The notes below the pieces were generated by a model. That model saw only the letters and a list, made by a program, of their open reading frames with translations, made no database searches and was not told the DNA's origin. A stretch of 64,000 nt of DNA from Astropecten irregularis. Lineage: Eukaryota; Echinodermata; Asteroidea; Paxillosida; Astropectinidae. Positions 20,269 to 31,094 of the stretch are shown here, piece after piece (the stretch's first letter is position 1; every line of letters begins with the position of its first letter). The position numbers were made by a program, and so were the translations under genes. The DNA is taken from NCBI GenBank assembly GCA_963971285.1, contig OZ020244.1, positions 11,532,001 through 11,596,000 on the forward strand, in the 5' to 3' direction.

Positions 20269-20859
20269 TGCAAAGACGGAGCTGGCCGTCTTTTTTCCTG
20301 ACTAATACCACAGGGCTTGCATAAGAAATTGAAGACTTTTTGATGATCTTGCGATCAAGCAAGTCTTGAAGGAGCTGTTTCCCCTCAGCCACCTGGGTTG
20401 GTACAATGCGCCTATAAGGCAAGGTCACTGGTCTCCCATCAAATAGATTGATCTCATGTGGGATTAATTCAGTGTATCCCAAGTCAAAGGGATATTTTGA
20501 GAAAGCAGCCTCATGTTTCTTTATAAGTTCAGCTGCCAAGCGTGCCTCGTCAGGTCTCAGGTTCTGGAGACTTTTATGCCGGGAGGGAGCACAAATTCTT
20601 CCCCACTTGGGAAGACAAACTTCTCCCTATGCTGATTACACATACCATGGGAGCCACCCCCATTATAGTTCTGTCCACTAGAACTATGAAAATCAGCCTC
20701 AACATCCGACACTCCAGACCCATCAGACACAATATGATGGACCGACACTTCAAATCCATCATCACAAGAATCAATTAGCACCTGTTCTGACAGCTGAACC
20801 CTGTGAACTGATGCCACATTGGTAAGAGGTGGGGTAGTAATTTCTGCTGAGCCTACATT
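20269..20859 (-). pseudogene. Gypsy A protease-RT linker and RT fingers
   Basis: From the LINE 3' junction (20859 downward) the frame continues the Gypsy A polyprotein (NVGSAEITTPP) through a variable linker to about 20575. There a one-base shift moves the RT start (AELIKKHEAAFSKYPFDLGY, then SPVVLVRKKDGQLRLCIDY) into another frame. The linker is in phase with the protease fragment on the far side of the LINE once a single target copy is counted. Confidence 0.78.
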
Positions 20860-20870
20860 CTCAATCAGCA
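20860..20870. repeat. LINE target-site duplication, left copy
   Basis: CTCAATCAGCA, repeated exactly at 32663-32673 on the other side of the RTE-like LINE. Confidence 0.85.
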
Positions 20871-20882
20871 TCATCATCATCA

Positions 20883-22449
20883 TCATCGTTCGGCTGCAGA
20901 GCAGGCGACTACAAGCTTTCTCCAAGCACTACGATCTAGAGCTAATTTGGTAATAGCATCTGCCTGTAACAAGTTGCTGCTGTCTCCCAGTAAATTTTGG
21001 ATGTAGGCTAGGTAGGATGTCTTTTGCCGCCCTGGTCTTCTCTTGCCATGCAGTGGGATGTACAATGCATATCTGTGGCATGGTTCTTCTTCAGGCAGCC
21101 TAAGGATGTGTCCTAGAAAGCGTAGTTGTCGTTGCCTGACACGGCTGATCAGAGGTCGAGTGTTAGTGATGCTGTGGATCCTGGCATTACTGACCCGTTC
21201 GATACGCTTGATGTTCAGCATAATTCTGTAGCAAGACGTAGCAAATGTGTTGATCTTGCTTTCCATGTTTTTAGAAATTACCCAAGATTCACAACCATAA
21301 AGGAGTACTGTGATGCAGGTTGTATTGAAGAATCTGACTTTTGTTACAATGGGTATTATTGGGCTCCTCCATAGTCGCTCCAACTTCCAGAAAGCAGACC
21401 ATGCAAGAGCCTTTCGTCTAGCAAGGTCACTGGTGCTGGAGGCCATCATCGATCCAAGGTATTTGAAATTGGAAACGTGGCTGATGTTCTCTCCATAGAC
21501 TTGGAGTGGTGGCTGTGGGCAGCAGTTGATTGTCATGAACTCTGTTTTGGGTACACTGATGGTGAGGCCAAGGGATTTTGCTGCAGTTGCTGTTCTGGAT
21601 AGCTGTGCCTGGGCTTTTTGGATGGATGATTCAAGCAAGGCAATATCATCAGCAAAATCAAGATCATTTAATACCTTGGCAGGATGTCGGCTGGACTGAC
21701 GGGGGTGTGTTACTACTCCAGCATCAGTCCCCTCTGTAGTGCTCTTCATCAGGTAGTCAATGAGTATAACAAATAAGAAGGGGGCCAAGACATCACCCTG
21801 CAGTACCCCGGTAGTCACTTCAAATGGATCTGAGATATTGCCATCCACCATTACAACACTCCTAGAGTTTGTGTACAGCACGCCTATGGCATTTACAATG
21901 GTCTGTGGGATACCATAGTGACGTAGAATTGAAAACATGACCTCCCTGTTGATTGAGTCGAAGGCCTTCTTAAAATCTAAAAATGTGATGACTAGTGGAA
22001 GCTGGTAACTCTGGAAAGCCTCCATTATTCTCCTCAGTATGTGGGTTTGTTGTGCACAGCTTCTACCCGGGCGGAAACCAGCTTGGTTTTTCCTTATTAT
22101 TGGGTCAACATGGTCTCTAATTCTTGCTAGAAAGATCTTGTTGTATACTTTAGCCGCTATCGACATTAGGGAGATCCCCCTGTAGTTTGTCATGAGGCCG
22201 AGATCCCCTTTTTTGGGTAAGGGAACAATGACATTGGTGGTCCACTGCTTTGGAGGTGTCAGTGATGTAAATACTTCAACACAAAATTTGTGGATGATGT
22301 TGACTGTCACATCGCCACCACCTTGAAGTGCCTCTGAGGATACTGCATGATCCACTCCCGCAGCTTTGTTATTTTTCATTCCTTGGATCGCTTTTCTTGT
22401 ATCTTCGAGGGTGGGCGGATCAACACAGATAGGGAGGTCCTGATCAGCA
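20883..22449 (-). pseudogene. RTE-like LINE reverse transcriptase part of ORF
   Basis: Continuing from the endonuclease half across Gypsy B, the frame is open to the TGA at 20883-20885. RT blocks are NYRGISLMSIAAKVYNKI, KNQAGFRPGRSCAQQTH, FLDFKKAFDSINREV, GVLQGDVLAPFLFVILIDYL and the catalytic DLDFADDIALLES. C-terminal conserved stretches include VSNFKYLGSMM, LLYGCESW and RQRQLRFLGHILRLP. No stop or shift is visible over about 520 residues, so this half is well preserved. It copies its own RNA at a nicked target. Confidence 0.88.
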
Positions 22450-23059
22450 TCTGACCGGTCCTGTTGAGCCCAACAGTCAGGTCTCAGTGAAAACCTCTAG
22501 CCCTTTGTAAATATTCATAACTTTATAAATATTCATGAACTCTCATAAATATTCAAACATGTGAACTCTGACTTCTCCAGAGTCTCCTGACATCCCTTGA
22601 TATATGCAAATATTTTATATCCTTTGTTGATATTTAGTCATGCCCGCTGTATTCTAGCTGCTGCATTCCGGCATTGTTCAGCCTGCTTAACATGCAAACT
22701 TATGCTCTGCTGCTTTGCGATATGTAGTCACTCTCACTCCTGTTCTTGAGAGGGCAACACCATTGGTTTGCTACTGCAAGTTAACATTGAGTGCCATTAT
22801 AAATGTAATGCGTGCGCTACCCCGCCCACCGCGGTTGCCTGCATGTTATAATGTTACAAGCGGTGTCACCCTTCCTACCTGGAACGGATTCCCCGTGACT
22901 GTCGTTTCTTTCCTTGACTAAATAAAATATCCTACTCGTACTGCAACTTATGTCCACCAGATAAACATTATTTTTTCAGTTTAATCAACCCTCGACCACA
23001 TGGAGTGGGTTTTGTTCCCCACGGACTCTTACCTCCAAACCCGCTTCTCCTAGGTTACA
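22450..23059 (+). repeat. 5' LTR of Gypsy B
   Basis: Begins TCTGACCGGTCC and ends CTAGGTTACA, 610 bp, the same length as the 3' copy. Differences seen: GATATTTAG/GTTATTTAG, CTGTATTC/CTGCATTC, GTTAACATTG/GTTTACATTG and TTTAATCAA/TTTTATCAA. It contains several AATATTCAT words, and an AATAAAATA polyadenylation-type signal near 22920. Confidence 0.92.
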
Positions 23060-23060
23060 T

Positions 23061-23082
23061 TTGGCGTAGTGGGCAGGATCCC
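23061..23082 (+). promoter_or_regulatory. Candidate primer-binding site of Gypsy B
   Basis: One base after the LTR a TGG-initial stretch (TTGGCGTAGTGGGCAGGATC) sits in the position and form usual for Gypsy elements. The priming tRNA is not identified. Confidence 0.55.
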
Positions 23083-23226
23083 AGTTATTAACTGAGATCC
23101 ATAGGACTGGTGGACTAGAAAAAAAAACCAAGTACGATTAAACGACAGTCAGATTATTGGGGAAGAAGCGACGCTGCAGAGTTTCAGCGACCAAGAGGTG
23201 GCAGAGCTTAGAGGCTACCACGCCCT

Positions 23227-23838
23227 TCATCGCCGTCCACCCGGAGGGCTCATCGCCGTCCACCCGGAGGGCTCATCGCCGTCCACCCGGAGGGCTCATC
23301 GCCGTCCACCCGGAGGGCTCATCGCCGTCCACCCGGAGGGCTCATCGCCGTCCATCCGGAGGGTTCATCGCCGTCCATCCGGAGGGCTCATCGCCGTCCA
23401 CCCGGAGGGCTCATCGCCGTCCACCCGGAGGGCTCATCGCCGTCCACCCGGAGGGCTCATCGCCGTCCACCCGGAGGGCTCATCGCCGTCCATCTGGAGG
23501 GTTCATCGCCGTCCACCCGGAGGGCTCATCGCCGTCCACCCGGAGGGCTCATCGCCGTCCACCCGGAGGGCTCATCGCCGTCCACCCGGAGGGCTCATCG
23601 CCGTCCATCCGGAGGGTTCATTGCCGTCCACCCGGAGGGCCAGTCATCGCCGTCCACCCGGAGGGCTCATCGCCGTCCACCCGGAGGGCTCATCGCCGTC
23701 CACCCGGAGGGCTCATCGCCGTCCACCCGGAGGGCTCATCGCCGTCCACCCGGAGGGTTCATCGCCGCCAATCCGGAGGGTTCATCGCCGTCTACCTGGA
23801 GGGCCAGTCATCGCCGTCCACCCGGAGGGATCCCTGTA
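23227..23838 (+). repeat. 23-bp GC-rich minisatellite in the Gypsy B leader
   Basis: About 26 copies of CATCGCCGTCCACCCGGAGG plus GCT, with C/T variants and two 3-base insertions (GGCCAGTCATC) late in the array. Because 23 is not a multiple of three, translation cycles through three frames and repeats every 23 residues. At least two frames are open for over 200 codons (23157-23873 and 23198-23887). There is no sign that a protein is made; it lies between the PBS and the Gag start. Confidence 0.9.
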
Positions 23839-24530
23839 TGTGCTCCTTGCTCCACCTCGGTTCCCCTGCATGAACTTTGGACACTGAACTTTGAACACTG
23901 TGACTGACACCTGTGGAACGTTGCTCATAATTTGGTGCTTGGCACGTAAGTTTGAAATTGAGCAAGAGTGTATTCCTGTTTGATATTTTTGTGCATTTTT
24001 TTGTATACTTGTCAATGAAATCATTGAGTTAGGTGTTTAGGTGTGGTTATTGGAACCTTTTGTTGAAACCTGTGCTGCTCTGAACATATTTATGATCAGA
24101 TGATAGACCTTGAATGTTTGCTCATGATTACCTGTTGTGAAGATAATTTAAATTGTTGTGATTTTATGCTCCACATAACAATTGAATTCGGTTGATTGTA
24201 TGCCAAGTTGTCAACGTACATGTATATATATGTAACCATCCATTTTAGGGCTTTTTTTTTTTAACGTTCTTCCACCCTTCTGCACCACTTTTGTGACCAC
24301 GTTTGTGCCATTCTCCCTTTCCCTGCATGTGGCTAAAAAGCCATTGCCAAGTGCTGCTGCATCAACAGATATTCGCTTAAGCTTTAATGTACCCGCATGC
24401 ATACATATACGTCCGCGGAATTTGCATTCTTGACATGTACTAACTTTTTTGCCCAGTGTAAACAGCAGGTTCACTTTGACACTTTTGTATAGTCTAGATC
24501 TCGGGTATTTTGAAGAGTCGGTTCACAATC
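23839..24530 (+). other. Gypsy B leader, non-coding part
   Basis: About 690 bp between the minisatellite and the Gag ATG, AT-rich, with a poly-T run near 24250 and no convincing frame. It probably belongs to the element's untranslated leader. Confidence 0.6.
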
Positions 24531-25532
24531 ATGTCATTAGAAGAGTCTGATGCCTCCCCAGGCCCTACCATGTCGGGGTTAATGTCAGAAATAGAAGAGT
24601 TGCGGGAGCGTCTCCAACACTCCCAGGGGACTCCTAGGGGCAGACGACTCCCAGCTACTCCCAGTTTCCTCTTAGTTCCAGGGCAGAAAGTCTCTTCCTT
24701 TTCTGGGAAAACTGAAACCAAACTAGAAGACTGGATCTATGACATTCACACTGCTGTCAAGTCCAGACCATTGACGAGGGAAGCAGAGGTTGACTTTGCT
24801 CTGCAGCACTTGAGTGGCCCAGCTCGAGAAGAGGTGAAATACCACAGTAAGGACAATTTAGAAGAAGTTTTTTCGGTTCTAAGGGACTTATTTGGAGATC
24901 AGGGCTCAAATGTACAGTTGCAGCGGCTGTTTTTTGAAAGAAAACAGAAGCCTGAAGAAAATTTGAGGGACTTTTCCCATGCCTTACTTGATTTATTCGC
25001 ACGTGCTGCCCGCAAATCCCCTCAACTTATGGATAAGCGGGAGCACCTGCTTAAGGATCAGTTTGCCGAAGGGGTCTCTGATAGCCTACTTCGGAAATAT
25101 CTGAAGAGTAAGATAAGAGAGTCCCCATCTTTGGATTTCTTTGAACTTAGGGCAGAAGCCATCGAGTGGGCAGAAGAGGGAGAAACTTCAACAAGTCTGC
25201 AAAAACCAAAACATGTCCAAACACAATCTGCAACCACTACACCAGATGCACTCATTGAGCTAATGCGCAAACAACAAGCACAGATAGAAGCCCAACAATA
25301 ACAAATCGATGACCTAACCAAACTAATAGAACATAAATTTTCAGAAATGCATAAATCACCACACACATCAACCAGAACAGAGAAAGTTAACAAGACCAAA
25401 TGCTCATATTGTAACAAGACTGGACACCTCAAAGATACATGCTATAAACGACAATTACAGGAAGCTAACAACACAATCGAAGAACTACGCAAAGCCGTCA
25501 AGAACACAACAGATTCCAAACAGGAAAACTAA
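24531..25532 (+). pseudogene. Gypsy B Gag with one nonsense codon
   Basis: The ATG at 24531 starts a 333-codon frame ending at a TAA at 25530-25532, interrupted in phase by a TAA at 25299-25301 within a Gln-rich run (EAQQ, then QIDDLTK). The capsid-like region (residues 50-210) includes KLEDWIYDIHTAVKSRP and LQRLFFERKQKPEENLRDFS, typical of Gypsy Gag. A canonical CCHC knuckle, CSYCNKTGHLKDTC, lies after the nonsense codon, so truncation would remove RNA binding. Gag would package element RNA into particles. The stop looks like a CAA-to-TAA change. Confidence 0.85.
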
Positions 25533-28500
25533 AGCCTCTCTCCGACCTGGTTCTCCCGGTAGAGAGGGACATAACAGACCCCCCTTGTTTCTTTACTTCT
25601 TGTCGTCACCTTGGTGACAACAAATTGATTGGTAGCTGTCCTACTGCTATGTTCAAATTAGGAGACGTGGAGGTCACTTGGTTGATTGACACTGGGTCTA
25701 TGGTGTCAACCGTAACTGAGGAGTTTTTCAATATGTATCTGCAGCCCACTGGGGCTATCCTGAGACAAAATGGTCCTTATCTTCGCATAACTGCTGCGAA
25801 TGGCTTGGAAATTCCTTATGTTGGTTATTTAGAATCAGACGTAGAGTGTGAGGGAATTATTTTGCCACAAATGGGATTCTTAGTTGTCCGGGATCCAATT
25901 GATGCTGACTGCAAAGAGGAGAAAAGGAAGATTCCAGGAATTCTTGGGATGAATGTCCTTAATCCTTTAATTGAATCTCTTAAGGATGCCGATCTTGAAG
26001 AGCCGTCTTCTTTACACACTCTACAACATGTCTTGAGTTTGAAGTTAGGGGCTCAACTTAAAGAGCAAGAGACCATTGCCATTGTTAAATGCGCAAATCA
26101 AGCTGTTTACATTCCTCCAGAGACATCTGTCACAGTTTCGGCATATGTTGCTCAAGATATTCCTTTTGACTTAGCAGTAGTCGAACCACTGCGTAATACT
26201 GACCATCTTCCTTTAGGGATTCTTGTAGCTTCCACCTTAATCCATATAGATAGGACCTTTCCGATCCGTATTGACAATCTTTCTTCATCAGGGTTTACAC
26301 TTCAGCCTAGAACAAGGATTGGAGTATTGAGGTCAGTAGATAGTGTTACACACGATTCAGGAGTCAACTTCACAGTAACATCTAATGAAATACATGTGAG
26401 TTGCAACAAGCCTGACACTGGTGCTCTTCCTCCAGTTTCTGTTGACTTGTCTGAATTCCAGGGTGATCAACAGCAGCTCGTTAAGATTAATGAGTTATTA
26501 CACAAATATCGAGATGTATTTGCCGCTCATGAATTAGACCTAGGTGACACCAACACAGTATAACACCACATAGAAACAACTAGTTCTAAACCAATTGCCC
26601 AGACTTTTCGGCGTATTCCACCAAATCAATATGATGAGGTGAAGAAACATGTTCAAAAACTTCTTGACCACAACATCATTCGGGATAGTTATAGTCCATA
26701 TGCTGCTCCTATTGTATTGGCTAGGAAGAAGGACGGATCTTTACGCATGTGTGTGGATTATAGGCGCTTAAATGCCATCACCAAAAAAGATGCCTTCCCT
26801 CTTCCTCGTATTGACGAGCTTATTGATGCGCCAGTCGGTGCAAAGTTTTTCTCTTCCTTAGACCTGGCCAGTGGCTATCATCAGGTCAGAGTTCGAGATA
26901 CTGATCGTGAGAAAACAGCCTTTATCACACCTATGGGCCTGTATGAATATACCAGAATGCCGTTTGGCCTCTGCGGAGCCCCGGCAACCTTTCAACGGTT
27001 GATGCAGAGATGCATGGGTGACCTTATGTATCAGATGATCTTTGTCTATCTGGATGATGTTTGCATTTTTTCCAAGACATTTGATGAACACTTGCAGCAT
27101 CTGGATGTTGTTTTCAATAGGCTGAGAGAACATAATCTTAAGTTGAAACCATCTAAATGTCACTTGTTCTGTAAAAAGATCAATTATTTGGGACATGTGT
27201 TGTCAGAGGATGGAATTTCTACCAATCCTGACAAGACTGAAGCTATTGCAAGTTGGCCGGTGCCTAGAACTGTGAAGATGTTACGAGCATTTTTAGGATT
27301 TGCGAGTTACTATCGCCGCTATATCTCAGATTTTGCCAAAATTGCAAAACCCTTACATTCTCTTGTCGCACAATGCCAACATAGCCCTCCTAAGGTTTTC
27401 AGGAAGCTTTGGACCCAGGAGTGCCAGTCGGCCATGGATGAGCTGAAGTCCAAATTTGTGGAAGCGCCAATTTTGGCATTTGCCGATTTCAGAAAGCCTT
27501 TCATTTTGGATGTAGATGCTAGTTTGAAAGGGTTAGGTGCTGTATTGTCACAGTCTCTAGGGGGACAGGAAAGAGTCATAGCTTATGCAAGCCGCTCTCT
27601 CCGTGACAATGAAAAGAAGATGGAGAATTACAGTTCAAGAAAATTGGAGTTGTTGGGACTTAAGTGGGCTGTTACCGAGAAATGTAAGGATTACCTTTAC
27701 GGCTCCACCTTTACAGTTAGAACTGACAATAATCCCTTGAGTCACCTACACACAGCAAAGCTTGGCTCGACAGAGCACAGGTGGGTTGCTAGCCTTGCAG
27801 CGTATGATTTTAATATCATCTATCGTCCTGGGCGGGTCAACCGAAATGCTGACGGTCTGTCCAGGCAACACTGTTCAGACCAGTATACAGAAGAAGAAGA
27901 GTGTTCCACTTCCGAGGTTGTAGCTACAACTGGTGACTTGCGTCCATTTCCAACTTTGCCAGTAGAATTACAGGCGAAGATAGGCAAAAACGCACAAGAA
28001 ATTGGTCCTGCTCGGATCCAAACAGAAATCTGTTCAGCTATTTCTTCCTTTCCTTCCTTGTCCAACACTGAGCTGGCTAAATTACAGCAAGCTGACCCTG
28101 ACATTCAGCGCTATCTGCTCTATTCTTCTTGCCCCAATAAATCTAAACAGAAGACAGAATCAGCAGCTGTTAAAGTCCTTCTGAGACAGTCAAAACGGTT
28201 TTTTACTCACAACGGAATTTTGTATAGGCAGGTGGAAGATCCTAAACTTGGCTCCTTGCGACAGATAGTCCTTCCTTCTTCTCTTAGACCAAATATTCTC
28301 ACTTGTCTACATAACGATTTCGGGCATCAGGGAGAAGAAAGGACTATGTCCTTGGTCCGTCGTCGATGTTTTTGGCCATTCATGTCCCGGGATGTGAAGA
28401 AGTGGGTACGTGAGTGCGAACGTTGTTCTGTTGCTAAGTTACCCATACCTACAGCAAGGAACCCCCTTGGCCACCTTGTGGCTTCCCGGCCCTTGGAAGT

Positions 28501-29941
28501 CATTGCTGTCGACTTTACCTTGTTAGATCAAGCTTCAGATCGAACAGAAAATGTTCTCGTAATAACTGACATCTTTACCAAATTTACAGTTGCTGTTCCA
28601 ACGAAAGACCAGACCGCCAAGACTACGGCTGCTGCCTTAGTGAGAGAATGGTTTGTTAAGTATGGCATCCCTCATCGTATCCATTCAGATCAAGGTCGTC
28701 AGTTTGAAAGTAAGCTTATCCAACACTTGTGCCAGATGTATAACATCAAGAAGTCTAGGACCACTGCTTACCATCCTCAGGGTAATGCACAATGTGAGAG
28801 ATTCAATAGAACAATGCATAATCTTCTTCGCACCCTGTCTGCTAAACAGAAACGTGCTTGGCCGAAGTACCTGCCGGAACTCCTTTTCATGTACAATTCG
28901 ACAGAGCACGCATCCACAGGATTCTCTCCATTTTACCTTATGTTTGGGCGGGAGCCCATGTTACCCGTTGATTCTCTTTTAAGCGTAGAGGCAGTTAAAG
29001 ACACTGGTGAGGACTGGGTCATTCTCCATCAAGCTCGGCTGAGAGAAGCACACCGGCTAGCCCAAACCAAGTTGCATCATGAGCTAGCAAAGAGCAAAGA
29101 ACATTTCGACCGCAGATCTAACCCAAATCATTTTCAAACAGGTGATCTGGTTTATCTCAGAAAACATGACAGAGGACGCTGCAAGATACAAGATAATTAT
29201 TTTCCAGAGATATTTCAGGTTGTACGGCGAGCAGGAACAGATCCCTTTGTATACATCGTTGAACAGGCTGATGGAGGCAGTGAACAGAAGACCGTGAATT
29301 TTACGGAGCTTAAGCTAGTTCCAAAACTGGTTGGAGACACCTTGATCCCCCTTCCTCCACATCTTCCTTCCACAGATCAATCGGAAGTACAGACAGTCAT
29401 CAATGGTGAACCTGATTCCAGCCCTGAGTATAATGTAGAAGTTTTCTTGCCAGATGTACCATCTGTACAGAAAGTCATCGAAGTCGAATCCGACTCCAGC
29501 TCAGTTTCTGAATATAATGTAGAAGTTTTCTTGCCAGATGTACCACCTCATCCAATTGCACGACCATCCCATCCAATTTCACGACCAGAACAAGTTGGCC
29601 CCACCAATCCTATGGTGGAGCCTTCTCCTAAGCCTCCTTTGCGACGCTCAAGCCGGGCTAATAAAGGCAAACATAGCAACCCTCACCATGAACCACGGTC
29701 AGTTCTGAACCGTCAACATCTAGTTCTGGGTGTTGATAGAAGAATAGATTCCATGTTACTTATCCTCGTACTTCTTACAATTGTCAATGCTGTACATACA
29801 ATTGGATTTCTCCACTTACTCTGGATTGTTCCATCCTGTGTACTTGGCATATTCTTCTATTCATGCCCCCAGTGGTGCAGTCAGAAAGGTGCACAAGTTT
29901 CTGAGTTTATCCAGAGGCATATGACCTATACTGATGGCTAG
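25532..29941 (+). pseudogene. Gypsy B Pol: protease, RT, RNase H, integrase, hydrophobic tail
   Basis: The frame is open from the end of Gag in the -1 phase relative to Gag, as for frameshift-expressed Pol. Protease: WLIDTGSMVSTV (DTG triad). A TAA at 26561-26563 interrupts the frame before the RT. RT: KKDGSLRMCVDYRRLN and FVYLDDVCIFS. RNase H: FILDVDASLKGLGAVLS. Integrase: HQGEERTMS with CERCSVAK, then VDFTLLD, IHSDQGRQFES and GNAQCERFNRT (DDE). The C-terminus has a tandem duplication of EYNVEVFLPDVP, a proline-rich stretch, and then an unusual hydrophobic segment (SMLLILVLLTIVNAVHTIGF onward). Apart from the TAA it appears intact over some 1450 codons. Confidence 0.9.
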
Positions 29942-30480
29942 TCTTGCTCATTTATAAATATTTGTATATATAATTTCTTTTTAATTATGGCATGTCAAAC
30001 CATGAAATTTTGTTTCAAGTGGTATTCACCTTGGATGCCTGCCTCTTGATGTAACAATAACCCCTGCTTGTATGGCAAAAGTCCCCCCAAAACGTAAAGT
30101 TTTGACCTTCTTGTCGAAAGAGACCACCAGTATGCTGAGGTTAACTCATCACTGGAGATATTCTAGTGTGTACTGCAGTTGGGTCATCAATTTCCGTGAA
30201 CCTTCGAGGGAAGAACACTAGCCACTACCATAGCTTTGAGACAGCCGTGATCAGGGTGGAAGAATGTCAGCTTTAGTCCAGATAGAGGTTATCTCATTTG
30301 TAGCAACATGCTATAACTGGCCTGCCTTGACTCATTCTACCTACATTCTCTCTAGGCAGTTATTTGTTTTCTATCAAGCGTGTGTGAATTCCTACATGTA
30401 AACGAAATCTGGCAAACTTAGCCAAAAAAAAAAAAAGTACTCCTTCTTATTTTCTTTTCCGTTTAAAATTAGGGGATGAG
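29942..30480 (+). other. Gypsy B 3' untranslated region with candidate polypurine tract
   Basis: About 540 bp without a gene, between the Pol stop and the 3' LTR. It has an A-run at 30424-30435. The purine-rich AGGGGATGAG at 30471-30480 immediately precedes the LTR, where a polypurine tract is expected. Confidence 0.6.
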
Positions 30481-31090
30481 TCTGACCGGTCCTGTTGAGC
30501 CCAACAGTCAGGTCTCAGTGAAAACCTCTAGCCCTTTGTAAATATTCATAACTTTATAAATATTCATGAACTCTCATAAATATTCAAACATGTGAACTCT
30601 GACTTCTCCAGAGTCTCCTGACATCCCTTGATATATGCAAATATTTTATATCCTTTGTTGTTATTTAGTCATGCCCGCTGCATTCTAGCTGCTGCATTCC
30701 GGCATTGTTCAGCCTGCTTAACATGCAAACTTATGCTCTGCTGCTTTGCGATATGTAGTCACTCTCACTCCTGTTCTTGAGAGGGCAACACCATTGGTTT
30801 GCTACTGCAAGTTTACATTGAGTGCCATTATAAATGTAATGCGTGCGCTACCCCGCCCACCGCGGTTGCCTGCATGTTATAATGTTACAAGCGGTGTCAC
30901 CCTTCCTACCTGGAACGGATTCCCCGTGACTGTCGTTTCTTTCCTTGACTAAATAAAATATCCTACTCGTACTGCAACTTATGTCCACCAGATAAACATT
31001 ATTTTTTCAGTTTTATCAACCCTCGACCACATGGAGTGGGTTTTGTTCCCCACGGACTCTTACCTCCAAACCCGCTTCTCCTAGGTTACA
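30481..31090 (+). repeat. 3' LTR of Gypsy B
   Basis: 610 bp, near-identical to 22450-23059, followed by the second AGCA target copy at 31091-31094. Confidence 0.92.
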
Positions 31091-31094
31091 AGCA

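Larger units (their letters stand above)
22450..31090 (+). mobile_element. Gypsy B: young Ty3/Gypsy element inside the LINE
   Basis: 8641 bp with 610-bp LTRs (22450-23059, 30481-31090) differing at about four positions by eye, and a 4-bp duplication AGCA (22446-22449, 31091-31094). It has a long leader with a 23-bp minisatellite, a Gag frame and a Pol frame in a different phase. Removing the element and one AGCA copy restores an uninterrupted LINE frame, confirming the ends. Two TAA codons (one in Gag, one in Pol) are the visible lesions. Confidence 0.92.

Noticed and set aside
23157..23887. Two ~230-residue Arg/Pro/His-rich ORFs
   Set aside because: They are translations of the 23-bp minisatellite in different phases; composition and periodicity come from the repeat, and the position is the leader of Gypsy B.
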